From assembly GCA_018901125.1 (NCBI GenBank), contig JAHIFE010000118.1:1-47196 (forward strand): a stretch of DNA of 47,196 nt. The letters are read 5' to 3'. Both the position numbers and the translations under genes were made by a program. Source of the stretch: Pseudomonadota bacterium. GTDB taxonomy: Bacteria; Desulfobacterota; Desulfobacteria; Desulfobacterales; RPRI01. A model generated the notes under the pieces. The model saw only the letters and a program-made list of their open reading frames with translations. It ran no database searches and had not been told where the DNA came from. Below are positions 34,615-43,902 of the stretch, piece by piece (positions within the stretch are counted from its first letter, which is position 1; each line of letters starts with the position of its first letter).

Positions 34615-36012
34615 ATGAGTCTAACTCAAGAGATTGCCCGTTTTGCGGCAGAAATACAATATGAAAACTTACCATCGTTTGTGGTTTCTGAAACCAAGAA
34701 ACTCCTGCTTGATTCTATAGGCTGTGCGATAGGCGGGATAAAAACCCAAAAAGGTGAGATTGCGATAAGGTTGGCACGTGTGCTCGGCGGACAAGCGGAA
34801 AATGGCCTTTGGGGTACAGGCGATAAAGTGGGTGCGGCACAGTCGGCTTACGCAATTGGTGAGCTGATGAATGCCCTTGATTATGAATCCTTGCTGTCTC
34901 CACCTGCCCACGCCACCCCCTATGTTCTTGCCGCTCCTTTGGCTATCGCAGAGATGAAAAAAGTATCGGGAAAAGAACTTATTGTTGCTACGGCAATTGC
35001 TCATGAACTCGCCACACGGATAGCATCGGCTATGGTCTTTGGCCGCAGGTTTTCTGTCGAACTTGCTGAAAGAGGGATTGCAATGTCCTTGCCCACACCC
35101 GGATATGGTGTGTGCGCTTTTGGTGGAGCTGCTGCCGCAGGCAGACTGTTGGGGCTTGATGCCTTAAGGATAGCTCATGCAATGGGCATAGCCGGTTATA
35201 ATGCCCCTGTACCTATGGTCGGCAAATTTGTAACCACGGTTCCCGTTTCGGATGCAAAATATATGTCGTCGGGGTTTTTGTCTTTGGCGCAGACAATTGC
35301 TGTTATATCGGCTGAAATGGGCTCTACAGGAGATGTTGAGGTATTGGATGGTGATCATGGTTTCTGGCGGGCTTTTGGTTGCGACAAATGGATGCCCGAA
35401 TACATAACTTCGGGATTAGGAAATAAATGGGTATTTACCGACAGGCTGTTTTATAAGAGATATCCCTGTTGTGGCGTGATGCAAAATGCCCTTTGCAACC
35501 TGGAAGAAATTATCACGACAAATAATTTATTGCCCGAAGATATAATGGAAATTACGGTAAAATTAAACAGTCTGGCAGAATTTCCTTTATGGAAAACCAG
35601 AGATGTTAAAACCAATGCACAAGCACAATTTTCCGTACCTTTTGTTTTTGCTGTTGCAGCACACAGGATAGAAACAGGCCCTTTATGGCAGATAAAAGAA
35701 ACAATTGAGGATCGGCGTATTCATGAGTTTATGAAAAAAATCAATCTTATTATTGATCTTGATGATAAGTCCGGTATCAGACCGGAAGTTGAAGTAACAG
35801 CGTTTAAAGAAGCAAACAAAAAGACTTATTTCAAGTCTGGTATTTCAAAAAAATATGAAATGACTGATGATGATATCACAGATAAGTTTAGAAGAAATAC
35901 CCGTATGCTTTTAGATGATATGCAGGCGGAAAAAGTAATAAAGGATTTTAAAAACCTGGAAAATATGGGTGATGTATCTAACATATTTAAATATTTTAAT
36001 AGAACCGATTAA
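34615..36012 (+). CDS. MmgE/PrpD family protein (2-methylcitrate dehydratase/aconitate decarboxylase-like)
   Basis: 465 residues, full length. Family marks are LLDSIGCAIGG (~31-41), the helix with NALDYESLLSPPAHATPYVLAAPLA (in which the usual DD pair is reduced to D-Y), and KRYPCCGVMQNALCNL. Members include PrpD, cis-aconitate decarboxylase and iminodisuccinate epimerase, so the reaction cannot be fixed. There is no prpB or prpC nearby and the partner here is an MBL hydrolase, coupled by a one-base gap, so a methylcitrate role is not supported by context. A short helical insert near 385-430 was noted. Probably a hydro-lyase or epimerase acting on a small carboxylic acid. Confidence 0.88.
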   Translation: MSLTQEIARFAAEIQYENLPSFVVSETKKLLLDSIGCAIGGIKTQKGEIAIRLARVLGGQAENGLWGTGDKVGAAQSAYAIGELMNALDYESLLSPPAHATPYVLAAPLAIAEMKKVSGKELIVATAIAHELATRIASAMVFGRRFSVELAERGIAMSLPTPGYGVCAFGGAAAAGRLLGLDALRIAHAMGIAGYNAPVPMVGKFVTTVPVSDAKYMSSGFLSLAQTIAVISAEMGSTGDVEVLDGDHGFWRAFGCDKWMPEYITSGLGNKWVFTDRLFYKRYPCCGVMQNALCNLEEIITTNNLLPEDIMEITVKLNSLAEFPLWKTRDVKTNAQAQFSVPFVFAVAAHRIETGPLWQIKETIEDRRIHEFMKKINLIIDLDDKSGIRPEVEVTAFKEANKKTYFKSGISKKYEMTDDDITDKFRRNTRMLLDDMQAEKVIKDFKNLENMGDVSNIFKYFNRTD

Positions 36013-36034
36013 TTGTCTTTTGAGGGTCTGAGCA

Positions 36035-36646
36035 TTGATTCATCCTGATACTGAATTGCGGCTGATAAACGACGAGATTGGTTACGGAGTAGTAGCTACC
36101 GGATTCATTCCAAAAGGGACTATTACATGGGTTCTTGATAAATTGGATCGCGTTTTTTCACCTTCGGAAATTACAGAATATCCCACACCATATCAGGATG
36201 CTGTGAGTAAGTACTGTTTCAGAAATAAATCCGGAAATTATGTTCTGTGCTGGGATAGCACCCGCTTTGTAAATCATAGTTTTAATCCTAATTGTATGAC
36301 TACTGCCTATGATTTAGAAATATCTATCAGAGATATTAAAGCAGGTGAGCAAATTACAAACGACTATGGATGCTTTAATATAATTAGATCTTTCAGGCCG
36401 AGTGATGAAGGAAAACGCCGTAAAATTGTTTATCCTGATGACTTAGCTAAATATTACCGGCTATGGGACAAGAAATTACTTTCCGCTTTCAGGCGAATTA
36501 AAAAGGTGGATCAGCCATTGATTAATTTGATATCGGTTGATTTATGGAGCACATGCTGTAGAATTTCAAGCGGTGATGAAGAAATGCTTTCTATTTTGAA
36601 CTGCTATTATGATGAGCTTAATAAGGAATCAACAGCAACAGAGTAG
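36035..36646 (+). CDS. SET-domain protein (putative protein lysine methyltransferase)
   Basis: 203 residues starting with TTG at 36035, supported by GAGGG 8 bases before it and by the start of the SET fold. SET motifs are GYGVVATGFIPKGT (~16-29), RFVNHSFNPNC (77-87) and EQITNDYG (105-112), with the NHSxxPN and DYG residues that hold S-adenosylmethionine and the catalytic Tyr. The usual post-SET cysteine cluster is absent, but a CC pair occurs near the C-terminus (WSTCCRISSG). Bacterial SET proteins methylate lysine in a few known cases, but the target here is unknown. It lies 13 bp before recB and 22 bp after the PrpD gene, so it is part of the same run. Confidence 0.88.
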   Translation: MIHPDTELRLINDEIGYGVVATGFIPKGTITWVLDKLDRVFSPSEITEYPTPYQDAVSKYCFRNKSGNYVLCWDSTRFVNHSFNPNCMTTAYDLEISIRDIKAGEQITNDYGCFNIIRSFRPSDEGKRRKIVYPDDLAKYYRLWDKKLLSAFRRIKKVDQPLINLISVDLWSTCCRISSGDEEMLSILNCYYDELNKESTATE

Positions 36647-36659
36647 GGCTTAAATACTA

Positions 36660-39600
36660 ATGAAACAGTTTGATCTGATTAATGCCCCGCTTTACGGAAC
36701 AAACCTTATTGAGGCGGGGGCCGGAACCGGAAAGACTTATACCATAGAAAGCCTTTTTCTAAGACTTATTATCGAAAATAAGCTTACAATAGATCAGATA
36801 CTTGTTGTAACCTTCACAAAAGCTGCTACCGAAAAATTAAAAGAGAGAATCAGAAGCAAGTTATCAAAGGCAAAAGAAGTTTTTTCCGATTGCACAAAAG
36901 ATGAAAGGTCGGGCGACACCCTGCCGGACGACACTTTAATTAGTGCTCTTTATGAAAAATATGAAAACCATCCTCTTGTCTATGATCTGATAAACAACGC
37001 ACTGATAAATTTCAACGAAGCGGCGATATTTACCATTCATGGTTTTTGCGCAAGAATTCTCTCCGATTATTCTTTTGAAACAGGAAACCTGTTTGATACC
37101 GAACTTGTTACCGACCAGACGGATTTGGTTCAGGAAATTGCAGAAGATTTCTGGAGAATAAATTTCTACAGAGCTGAGCCAGAATTTATAAATTATTGCT
37201 TAAAAAAAATATCAGGGCCGGATTATTTTTCAAGGCTTCTTTCAAAACAGGTATCATCTCATATAACCATAATACCGGAAATCGAAAAACCGCAATTTGA
37301 AATCCTTGCCGATTACCGCAGCATCATTAAAGAGATGAAAAGCATATGGTCAGTATCAAAAGATGAAATCAGAATTGCACTTTCTGATCCTGCTTTAAAA
37401 GGAAATATTTACGGAACTGGTGAGCCTGCAGAAAATGGTATTTCTAAAAGAGAGATTAAAATACATTCCATGTTTTCAGGGATGGAAAGATTTTTAGATG
37501 ACAGACATGCCGGCTTTCCCATCTATGACAAATTTGAATACTTTTGTTTGGAAAAAATCGGCAGATCCACAAAGGCAAAACAGAAAGTTGTCTCCCATAA
37601 ATTCTTTAATCTTTGTGATCAACTTTTGGAAATAAGCAAAGAAGTAAATGCACATTTTGACAGATACATTATTTATCTCAAAAAATTATTTATAAAGTTT
37701 TCAGATGATGAGCTTGCAAAGAGTAAACAAAGCAAGAATATTCAATATTATGATGATCTTTTGACTAAAGTAAAAGACGCTCTTTTAAGCCCTGAAGGCA
37801 ATGATCTTGCCGTTCTGATACGGCAGAAATACAAGGCTGCACTTATAGATGAGTTTCAGGATACAGATCCTGTGCAGTATGATATTTTTTCCAATCTTTT
37901 TGATTCTAAAGACAGCGTTCTTTTTATTATCGGAGATCCGAAACAGGCGATATACAGCTTTCGCGGAGCAGACATATTCTCCTACATTAAAGCAGCAAAA
38001 AACTCTGATAATAAAAATACACTTATAGAAAACTGGAGATCGATTCCGGGTTTGATTGAGGCAGTAAATGCTATTTTTTCAGGCATAAAATATCCCTTTG
38101 TATTTGAAGAGATCTCCTTTATAAACGGCGTTTCCGGAAATAAGGAAAATTACAGCCGGGAAAATGAAACTTATTTGTCTTGCGCACCATTAACTTTGTG
38201 GCACCTTTTTTCCGATGACTATACTAAAAATAACAAACCAATTACTAAAAATAATGCCGAGAAAATCATTTCCGAGTCTGTTGCATCTGAGATTTTGCGA
38301 CTGCTGACATCAAGTAATAATGAAACGGAAAAAAGTATTAAGAAAAGTGATATCGCCATACTTGTGAGAACAAATACACAAGCCAGGGTTATAAAACAAT
38401 CACTTTTAAAAAGAAGAATCCATTCCGTTATATACAGTATTGATAATGTTTTTGCCTCCGATGAAGCCACAGAGCTTGGCATAGTTCTTTCGGCAGCTTC
38501 CGATCCTTCAAATGAAAGAAAAATTAAAGCTGCTATTGTAACAGACATATTCGGCGTTTTGGGTGAAGAGATTGATTCTTATGAAAATCACCCTGAGCTT
38601 TATGAGAACTGGCAGTCTCTTTTCATTGAATGTCATCGTTTATGGAATAAATACGGTTTTATTGAGATGTTCGGCTATTTTATGAAAAAAGAAAGAGTTA
38701 AAGAACGTCTTGCTTTATTTCATGACGGGGAGAGGCGCATCACAAACTTACTGCACCTTTGTGAAATTCTGCACAAGGTATCTATAGAACAAACAACGGG
38801 CATTACCGGACTTATAAGATGGTTTGCCGAACAAAGGGATGTTTTGCGGCAATCTGAGGAGGAGCATTTGCTGCGTCTTGAAACAGATGATGATGCTGTT
38901 AAAATAGTTACAATACATAAAAGCAAAGGACTTGAATTTCGCGTTGTTTTTTGTCCATTCAACTGGCATGGATCTGAGATAAGAGACGGGGAAGTACTGT
39001 TTCATGATCAGAGTAGTGATAGAAATCTTGTTCTGGATCTTGAAGGAAATGAAAACAGCAGATCTATTGCCGGAAAAGAACTTCTTTCCGAAAACATAAG
39101 ACTTTTATATGTTGCCTTAACAAGAGCAAAAGAAAAATGCTATCTTGTATGGGGGAGAATAAATACAGCAGAAACATCGCCCATGTCTTATCTTTTTCAT
39201 TATGCCCGCAATAATGAATATGATGGTGATGAAAATATCACTAATGCCGTAAAAGACTATTTTAAAAGCCAGGATACCGATGAGCTGCTTAATGATCTGG
39301 ATAAACTTGCAAAAAGAGCCGGCGGAACAATTGATGTTTCCGTGATTCCTCCTCCTGGCAATGAAAAATACTATCCTTTGGGAATAAGTGCTGAGCAGTG
39401 TTTTGCCAGAAAATTTACTGGAAAAATTGATGATACTTATAGAATATCAAGTTATTCATCTCTTGTGGCAAGTAGTTTTACAGGCCATGACAGCAAAGAT
39501 ATGGATGCAGGATTAAGAAGCTTTGTCAAAGATTTATCAAAGGATCACGGGTTTTCGGAAGAAAGCGATATATTTTCATTCCCAAAAGGTTCAAGATCCG

Positions 39601-40334
39601 GTACTTTTTTTCATGATCTTTTTGAGCATATGAGTTTTCTTGATTCAGATTCCGATGCAAGACAAAGGCTTGTTGATGAAAAACTGACAGAATACGGATT
39701 TGCTGCAAAGTGGAAAGAACCTGTTTGCGGTATGATAAATAAAGTACTTGAAGCCGGATTAAACACTTATACAGGTTCTGATCCTGACTCCGAAGAGATT
39801 ACGATAAAATTGTCGGAAGTCAGTATGAAACAAAGGGTTAATGAAATGGAATTTTATTTTCCCTTGAACATGATTACACCTCAAATAATCAAAAAGATAT
39901 TTTATGATTACGGAAATATTAAAATAAATGATGATTATCCCGGCTGGATTGAAAACCTTGCCTTTTCCCCGTCAAAAGGTTTTATGAAAGGCTTTATCGA
40001 CATGGTGTTTTACGCAAAAGATAAGGTGTTTCTTGTTGACTGGAAATCAAATTATCTCGGAAGCAGTTTTGGATATTATAAAAAAATCAGCCTTTTTGAA
40101 GCAATGGATAAAGAATCATATATACTTCAGTATCATTTATATCTGCTGGCTCTCCACCAGTATATGAGACTAAAATATACTGATTACAATTATAAAAAAA
40201 CGTTTGGGGGGGTGTTTTATATTTTTATGCGCGGAGTAGACTCTTTAAATGCTCCGGGTTCGGGCATATATTACGATTTGCCTGATATATCTTTAATTGA
40301 TGCTCTTGGAAAGGCGATGATACCGGGTTATTGA
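36660..40334 (+). CDS. recB: Exodeoxyribonuclease V beta subunit (RecB)
   Basis: 1224 residues, close to the usual ~1180. UvrD-like helicase: Walker A EAGAGTGKT (18-26), motif II DEFQDTDP (from 397), motif III GDPKQAIYSFRGAD, motif V/VI KIVTIHKSKGLEF and LLYVALTRAKEKCYL. C-terminal RecB nuclease: GFIDMVFY with D1114 and VDWKSN with D1127 and K1129, so both helicase and nuclease centres appear intact. It would unwind and degrade double-strand ends with RecC and RecD. recD follows after 9 bp, but recC is not in this window; the place before recB is held by the SET gene. Well supported. Confidence 0.96.
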   Translation: MKQFDLINAPLYGTNLIEAGAGTGKTYTIESLFLRLIIENKLTIDQILVVTFTKAATEKLKERIRSKLSKAKEVFSDCTKDERSGDTLPDDTLISALYEKYENHPLVYDLINNALINFNEAAIFTIHGFCARILSDYSFETGNLFDTELVTDQTDLVQEIAEDFWRINFYRAEPEFINYCLKKISGPDYFSRLLSKQVSSHITIIPEIEKPQFEILADYRSIIKEMKSIWSVSKDEIRIALSDPALKGNIYGTGEPAENGISKREIKIHSMFSGMERFLDDRHAGFPIYDKFEYFCLEKIGRSTKAKQKVVSHKFFNLCDQLLEISKEVNAHFDRYIIYLKKLFIKFSDDELAKSKQSKNIQYYDDLLTKVKDALLSPEGNDLAVLIRQKYKAALIDEFQDTDPVQYDIFSNLFDSKDSVLFIIGDPKQAIYSFRGADIFSYIKAAKNSDNKNTLIENWRSIPGLIEAVNAIFSGIKYPFVFEEISFINGVSGNKENYSRENETYLSCAPLTLWHLFSDDYTKNNKPITKNNAEKIISESVASEILRLLTSSNNETEKSIKKSDIAILVRTNTQARVIKQSLLKRRIHSVIYSIDNVFASDEATELGIVLSAASDPSNERKIKAAIVTDIFGVLGEEIDSYENHPELYENWQSLFIECHRLWNKYGFIEMFGYFMKKERVKERLALFHDGERRITNLLHLCEILHKVSIEQTTGITGLIRWFAEQRDVLRQSEEEHLLRLETDDDAVKIVTIHKSKGLEFRVVFCPFNWHGSEIRDGEVLFHDQSSDRNLVLDLEGNENSRSIAGKELLSENIRLLYVALTRAKEKCYLVWGRINTAETSPMSYLFHYARNNEYDGDENITNAVKDYFKSQDTDELLNDLDKLAKRAGGTIDVSVIPPPGNEKYYPLGISAEQCFARKFTGKIDDTYRISSYSSLVASSFTGHDSKDMDAGLRSFVKDLSKDHGFSEESDIFSFPKGSRSGTFFHDLFEHMSFLDSDSDARQRLVDEKLTEYGFAAKWKEPVCGMINKVLEAGLNTYTGSDPDSEEITIKLSEVSMKQRVNEMEFYFPLNMITPQIIKKIFYDYGNIKINDDYPGWIENLAFSPSKGFMKGFIDMVFYAKDKVFLVDWKSNYLGSSFGYYKKISLFEAMDKESYILQYHLYLLALHQYMRLKYTDYNYKKTFGGVFYIFMRGVDSLNAPGSGIYYDLPDISLIDALGKAMIPGY

Positions 40335-40343
40335 TCATAAGCT

Positions 40344-42212
40344 ATGAATGATGACTATATAAAATTGTTATACAATAAAAATATATTTACAAATATCGAT
40401 TTGCATTTCGGTAAGTTTATCAATGAACTTGCAAATGAAAAAGATCCATATCTTTTTCTTGCGTCTGCTCTTGTCAGCAATGCAGCAGGAAACGGTGATG
40501 TTTGTCTTGACCTTGAAAAAATTTCAGGAAAAGTAATTCTTGAAGAAACAGAAGACAGAAAAATGCTTGCATGTCCTGCCCTTGATGTCTGGGTAGAAAA
40601 GCTTGGCAGAACAAATGTTGTAGGTAAACCAGGAGATTACCGGCCTTTAATACTTGACGATAAAAACAGGTTATATCTGCACAAGTACTGGAGTTATGAA
40701 AAAACTCTTTCTGATGCAATAAAGAAAAGAGCAATCGATGACATAAGCGGCCCTGACATAAAATATGACAGAAAACATTTCAAAATGCTGCTAAATAAAT
40801 ATTTTCCAGATATTTCAGGCGAAAAGACAAATCTTCAAAAGATTGCTGCTGCCACAACCATATTCAAAAGGTTTTGCCTTATCTCAGGTGGGCCGGGTAC
40901 AGGCAAAACTACTGCGATAGCAAAGATTCTTGCTCTTCTGATAGAAGTTGAATCCGGAAAAAAACTTAAGATTTATTTATGTGCTCCAACAGGAAAAGCC
41001 GCTGCAAAGCTTTCTGAATCCATTCGCAATACAAAGAAAAATATTAACTGTTCCGACGAGATTAAAAAACTGATACCCGAAGATGCATATACAATTCACA
41101 GGTTGTTAAAAACTGTCTCAGGCTCTTCCGGTTTTTATTATAATGCCGACAACAAGCTTTCCGCAGATATAGTTATTGTTGACGAAGCCTCGATGGTTGA
41201 TCTTGCACTTTTGACAAAATTTGTTGAAGCTTTGCCGGATAAGGCCAGGCTTGTCCTTGCAGGAGATAAAGACCAGCTTGCTTCCGTTGAAGCCGGATCG
41301 GTTTTAGGAGATCTATGCAACAGGGGAAACATACACGGATATTCCTGCAATTTGTATAATAAATTATATGAAGAAACCAATGGCAGCATTGATATCGCAT
41401 TTCCGGATAGAGAAAGTGCCGTTGCTAAACCTGTATTAAATGACTGTATTGTGGTTTTTAATAAAAACTACCGTTTTTCAGAGTCAAGCAGTATAGGCAG
41501 GTTGAGCATGGCTGTTAATAAGGGTGAAGCAGAGAGTGCTATTGGCATTTTAAAAGAAAAAAATGAGGATGGAATTTGTTGGGAAGAGATAAAATCTCAG
41601 CAGCAATTGTATCGCTTGCTTGAAGAAAAAATACTTGAGGGATATTGCCCATATCTTAAAATTAATGACCCTATAGCTGCTCTTAATTCTTTTGGCCGTT
41701 TTAAAATACTATGTGCTGTAAACAAAGGGCCTTTCGGAATTGACAGCATAAACTTTCTTGCCGAATCAGTGCTCTCGAAAAAAAGATTTATAGATACATC
41801 AAATCAATGGTACAGAGGAAGACCGGTTCTGATAAAGGAAAATAGTTACAGCCTTGGGCTTTATAACGGCGATATGGGTTTAATAATGCCCGCACAGGAT
41901 GCAGATAATAATTTGTACGCATATTTTCATGGAATCTTGGAACCGGATAGAAAGTTCAAACCAGGCATTCTTCCAAAACATGACACAGCTTATGCTATGA
42001 CTGTTCATAAAAGTCAGGGCTCTGAATTTGAAAACGTTGTATTGATTTTGCCGGAAAAAGATTATCCTGTATTAACAAGAGAACTTATTTATACCGGCAT
42101 TACAAGAACCACAGGAAAATTGACTATATTGGGAACTGCGGGTATTCTTAAAACAGCAATTTCAAGAAAAACGGAAAGAGCATCCGGTTTGCAGGATGCT
42201 CTTTGGGACTAA
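40344..42212 (+). CDS. recD: Exodeoxyribonuclease V alpha subunit (RecD)
   Basis: 622 residues, typical size (E. coli 608). Superfamily 1B helicase: Walker A GGPGTGKTT (182-190), motif Ia CAPTGKAAAKL, motif II VDEASMVDL, motif III LAGDKDQLASVEAG, and motif VI region TAYAMTVHKSQGSEFENV with YTGITRTTGKLTI. The N-terminal ~150 residues are the RecB-interaction domain. The spacing of 9 bp after recB marks translational coupling. No helicase motif seems altered. An insert of about 35 residues lies between motif III and the next core strand (NIHGYSC...EETNGSID). Confidence 0.95.
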   Translation: MNDDYIKLLYNKNIFTNIDLHFGKFINELANEKDPYLFLASALVSNAAGNGDVCLDLEKISGKVILEETEDRKMLACPALDVWVEKLGRTNVVGKPGDYRPLILDDKNRLYLHKYWSYEKTLSDAIKKRAIDDISGPDIKYDRKHFKMLLNKYFPDISGEKTNLQKIAAATTIFKRFCLISGGPGTGKTTAIAKILALLIEVESGKKLKIYLCAPTGKAAAKLSESIRNTKKNINCSDEIKKLIPEDAYTIHRLLKTVSGSSGFYYNADNKLSADIVIVDEASMVDLALLTKFVEALPDKARLVLAGDKDQLASVEAGSVLGDLCNRGNIHGYSCNLYNKLYEETNGSIDIAFPDRESAVAKPVLNDCIVVFNKNYRFSESSSIGRLSMAVNKGEAESAIGILKEKNEDGICWEEIKSQQQLYRLLEEKILEGYCPYLKINDPIAALNSFGRFKILCAVNKGPFGIDSINFLAESVLSKKRFIDTSNQWYRGRPVLIKENSYSLGLYNGDMGLIMPAQDADNNLYAYFHGILEPDRKFKPGILPKHDTAYAMTVHKSQGSEFENVVLILPEKDYPVLTRELIYTGITRTTGKLTILGTAGILKTAISRKTERASGLQDALWD

Positions 42213-42243
42213 TACAGAGCCACTGAACAGAGCCAATATAAGA

Positions 42244-42279
42244 TTTTATGTTATGACTGTATCCGTACATAACATAAAA
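42244..42279. terminator. Hairpin between convergent recD and msrAB genes
   Basis: A perfect 12-bp stem TTTTATGTTATG (42244-42255) pairs with 42268-42279, with a loop of 12. AT-rich, with no T-run of more than four, so a bidirectional terminator is likely but not certain. Confidence 0.55.
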
Positions 42280-42298
42280 GGGAACTTATATAAAACTC

Positions 42299-43408
42299 TC
42301 AATTTGTAACTTCAAATAATTCCAAATATCCGCCATATCCTTCTTTTTCAAGATCTTCTTTGGGAATGAATTTTAAGGCTGCTGAGTTCATGCAGTATCT
42401 GTTTCCGGTCGGCTCCGGGCCGTCAGGAAATACATGCCCCAGATGGGAATTGCCTTCTTTACTTCTGACTTCGGTACGAATTGAAAAGAAGCTTACATCT
42501 TCTTTCTCAACTATGTTTTTCGGCTCAAGCGGCTTTGTAAAGCTGGGCCATCCGGTTCCTGAATCAAATTTATCTTTTGAACTGAACAAAGGCTCCCCGG
42601 ATACTATGTCCACATATATTCCTTCTTTCTTGTTGTCCCAATATTCATTTTTAAAAGGCGGTTCAGTGCCTTCTTCCTGAGTCACCTGGTATTGCAGCGG
42701 TGACAGTTTTTTTCGATTTGTCTCAAGATCGGGTTTAACATCTTTTGATATGGACGCAGGACAGGATTTGCCGTTTTCATTTTTTCCCCATACTTCATTT
42801 ATAAACCAGTCTCTGCCGGAACCATTCCGGTAAGCTTTATAATGAGAGGGGTTTTTCTTATAATATTGTTGATGATAATCTTCTGCATTATAAAACTTTG
42901 TAAACGGAATAATCTTTGTAACAACAGGCTCAAAATACCTTCCGGATTTGTTCAGCTCTTCCTTGGATGCTTCGGCAAGTTCTTTTTGCTTCTCATTGTG
43001 ATAAAAAACAGCAGACTCATATTGGCTTCCCCGGTCGGCAAACTGGCCTCCTGGGTCGGTGGGATTAATATGCCGCCAGAATACTTGTAAAAGTTCTTCA
43101 TAAGTTACTAATAAAGGATCATAGAAAATCTGTACGGCTTCCAGATGCCCTGTTGTTCCGCCGCACACTTCTTCATAGGTCGGATTTTTCTTATTCCCGC
43201 CAGTGTAGCCGGATATAACTTTTGTTACGCCTTTAACTTTTGCAAAATCCGATTCCGAACACCAGAAACAACCGCCAGCAAAGGTAGCTGTTTCAAGATT
43301 TTTATTTTCTTTTGTCATATTGTCACCAGCCTTGCTTTCGTTGCTGTTAAAAAGAATGAATCCGGTAATAACTAAAAATGAAAAAATAATTATCATGAAG
43401 ATTTTCAT
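42299..43408 (-). CDS. msrAB: Exported peptide-methionine sulfoxide reductase MsrA-MsrB fusion
   Basis: 369 residues. A signal peptide or anchor (~1-28) precedes MsrA (~40-200), with the GCFWC motif at 46-50 and catalytic C47. A linker leads to MsrB (~230-365), with [17 protein letters not shown] and the catalytic C339 in RYCMNSAAL. MsrB lacks the two CxxC zinc pairs found in many relatives. It would repair both epimers of oxidised methionine in envelope proteins, taking electrons from an exported thioredoxin-like partner, such as those encoded at 21771-24397. The ATG has AGGAGG 8 bases upstream. Single gene, convergent with recD. Confidence 0.94.
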   Translation of the reverse strand: MKIFMIIIFSFLVITGFILFNSNESKAGDNMTKENKNLETATFAGGCFWCSESDFAKVKGVTKVISGYTGGNKKNPTYEEVCGGTTGHLEAVQIFYDPLLVTYEELLQVFWRHINPTDPGGQFADRGSQYESAVFYHNEKQKELAEASKEELNKSGRYFEPVVTKIIPFTKFYNAEDYHQQYYKKNPSHYKAYRNGSGRDWFINEVWGKNENGKSCPASISKDVKPDLETNRKKLSPLQYQVTQEEGTEPPFKNEYWDNKKEGIYVDIVSGEPLFSSKDKFDSGTGWPSFTKPLEPKNIVEKEDVSFFSIRTEVRSKEGNSHLGHVFPDGPEPTGNRYCMNSAALKFIPKEDLEKEGYGGYLELFEVTN

Positions 43409-43776
43409 AGATAAAACCTCCTTTTTTTGTATGATATTTTATAATAAGCATTGATTATCAATAAGGCAATTAGGCAACCGGCAATGATCAGATTAACCAT
43501 TCTTCGCCAGAATGGTATAAAAGGGTGCGTTATTGTTTTATACGATTCTAACGAAGTAACTAAATCTAAGTAAATTTTAGATAAAAACCAATATGCTACC
43601 TATTGCAATGCACTCTTTTCGTGTTGACATATTCATAATAAAATGTATTATTTCAAGCCTATTAAATAATCTTAGTATCTTATTCCCAATTTGTATTTTT
43701 AAAATAGTTGCTCACCAATTTTATTGGAATTAATACTGATATTAACACAGGGCAAATTGACCTGCTAATGAGATCA
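43409..43776. other. Non-coding region with inverted repeat and promoter
   Basis: The upstream region of msrAB and of the TPM-domain gene. No coding sequence seen. It holds ACCATTCT/AGAATGGT (43496-43503 and 43509-43516), an 8-bp dyad with a 5-base spacer that may be an operator for msrAB, a sigma-70 promoter at 43624-43651 and a short dyad CCAATTTTATTGG near 43717. Confidence 0.5.
43624..43651 (+). promoter_or_regulatory. Sigma-70-type promoter
   Basis: TTGACA at 43624-43629 and TATTAT at 43646-43651, spacing 16 bases. A transcript would begin near 43658 and run through two large hairpins into the TPM-domain gene, giving a leader of about 245 bases. Confidence 0.6.
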
Positions 43777-43799
43777 TTCGCGCCGCACAGCGGCGCGAA
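43777..43799. repeat. GC-rich 10-bp perfect hairpin
   Basis: TTCGCGCCGC (43777-43786) pairs with GCGGCGCGAA (43790-43799), loop ACA. It is strikingly GC-rich in an AT-rich region, and sits directly before the next, longer palindrome. Confidence 0.75.
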
Positions 43800-43807
43800 C
43801 CAATCGT

Positions 43808-43877
43808 TCGACCAGCAAATTTTAGCCGAATAACCGTTCACTTCGTGCCCGTTATTCGGCTAAAATTTGCCGGTCGA
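43808..43877. repeat. 27-bp near-perfect inverted repeat
   Basis: Arm 43808-43834 and arm 43851-43877 pair at 26 of 27 positions with a 16-base loop. Arms contain GCAAATTTTAGCCGAATAAC. The element ends 26 bp before the preferred start of the TPM-domain gene. It could attenuate its expression or be a mobile repeat unit; no T-run follows. Confidence 0.8.
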
Positions 43878-43902
43878 CTCGCACATTATGCTCCGGGAGG
43901 AA

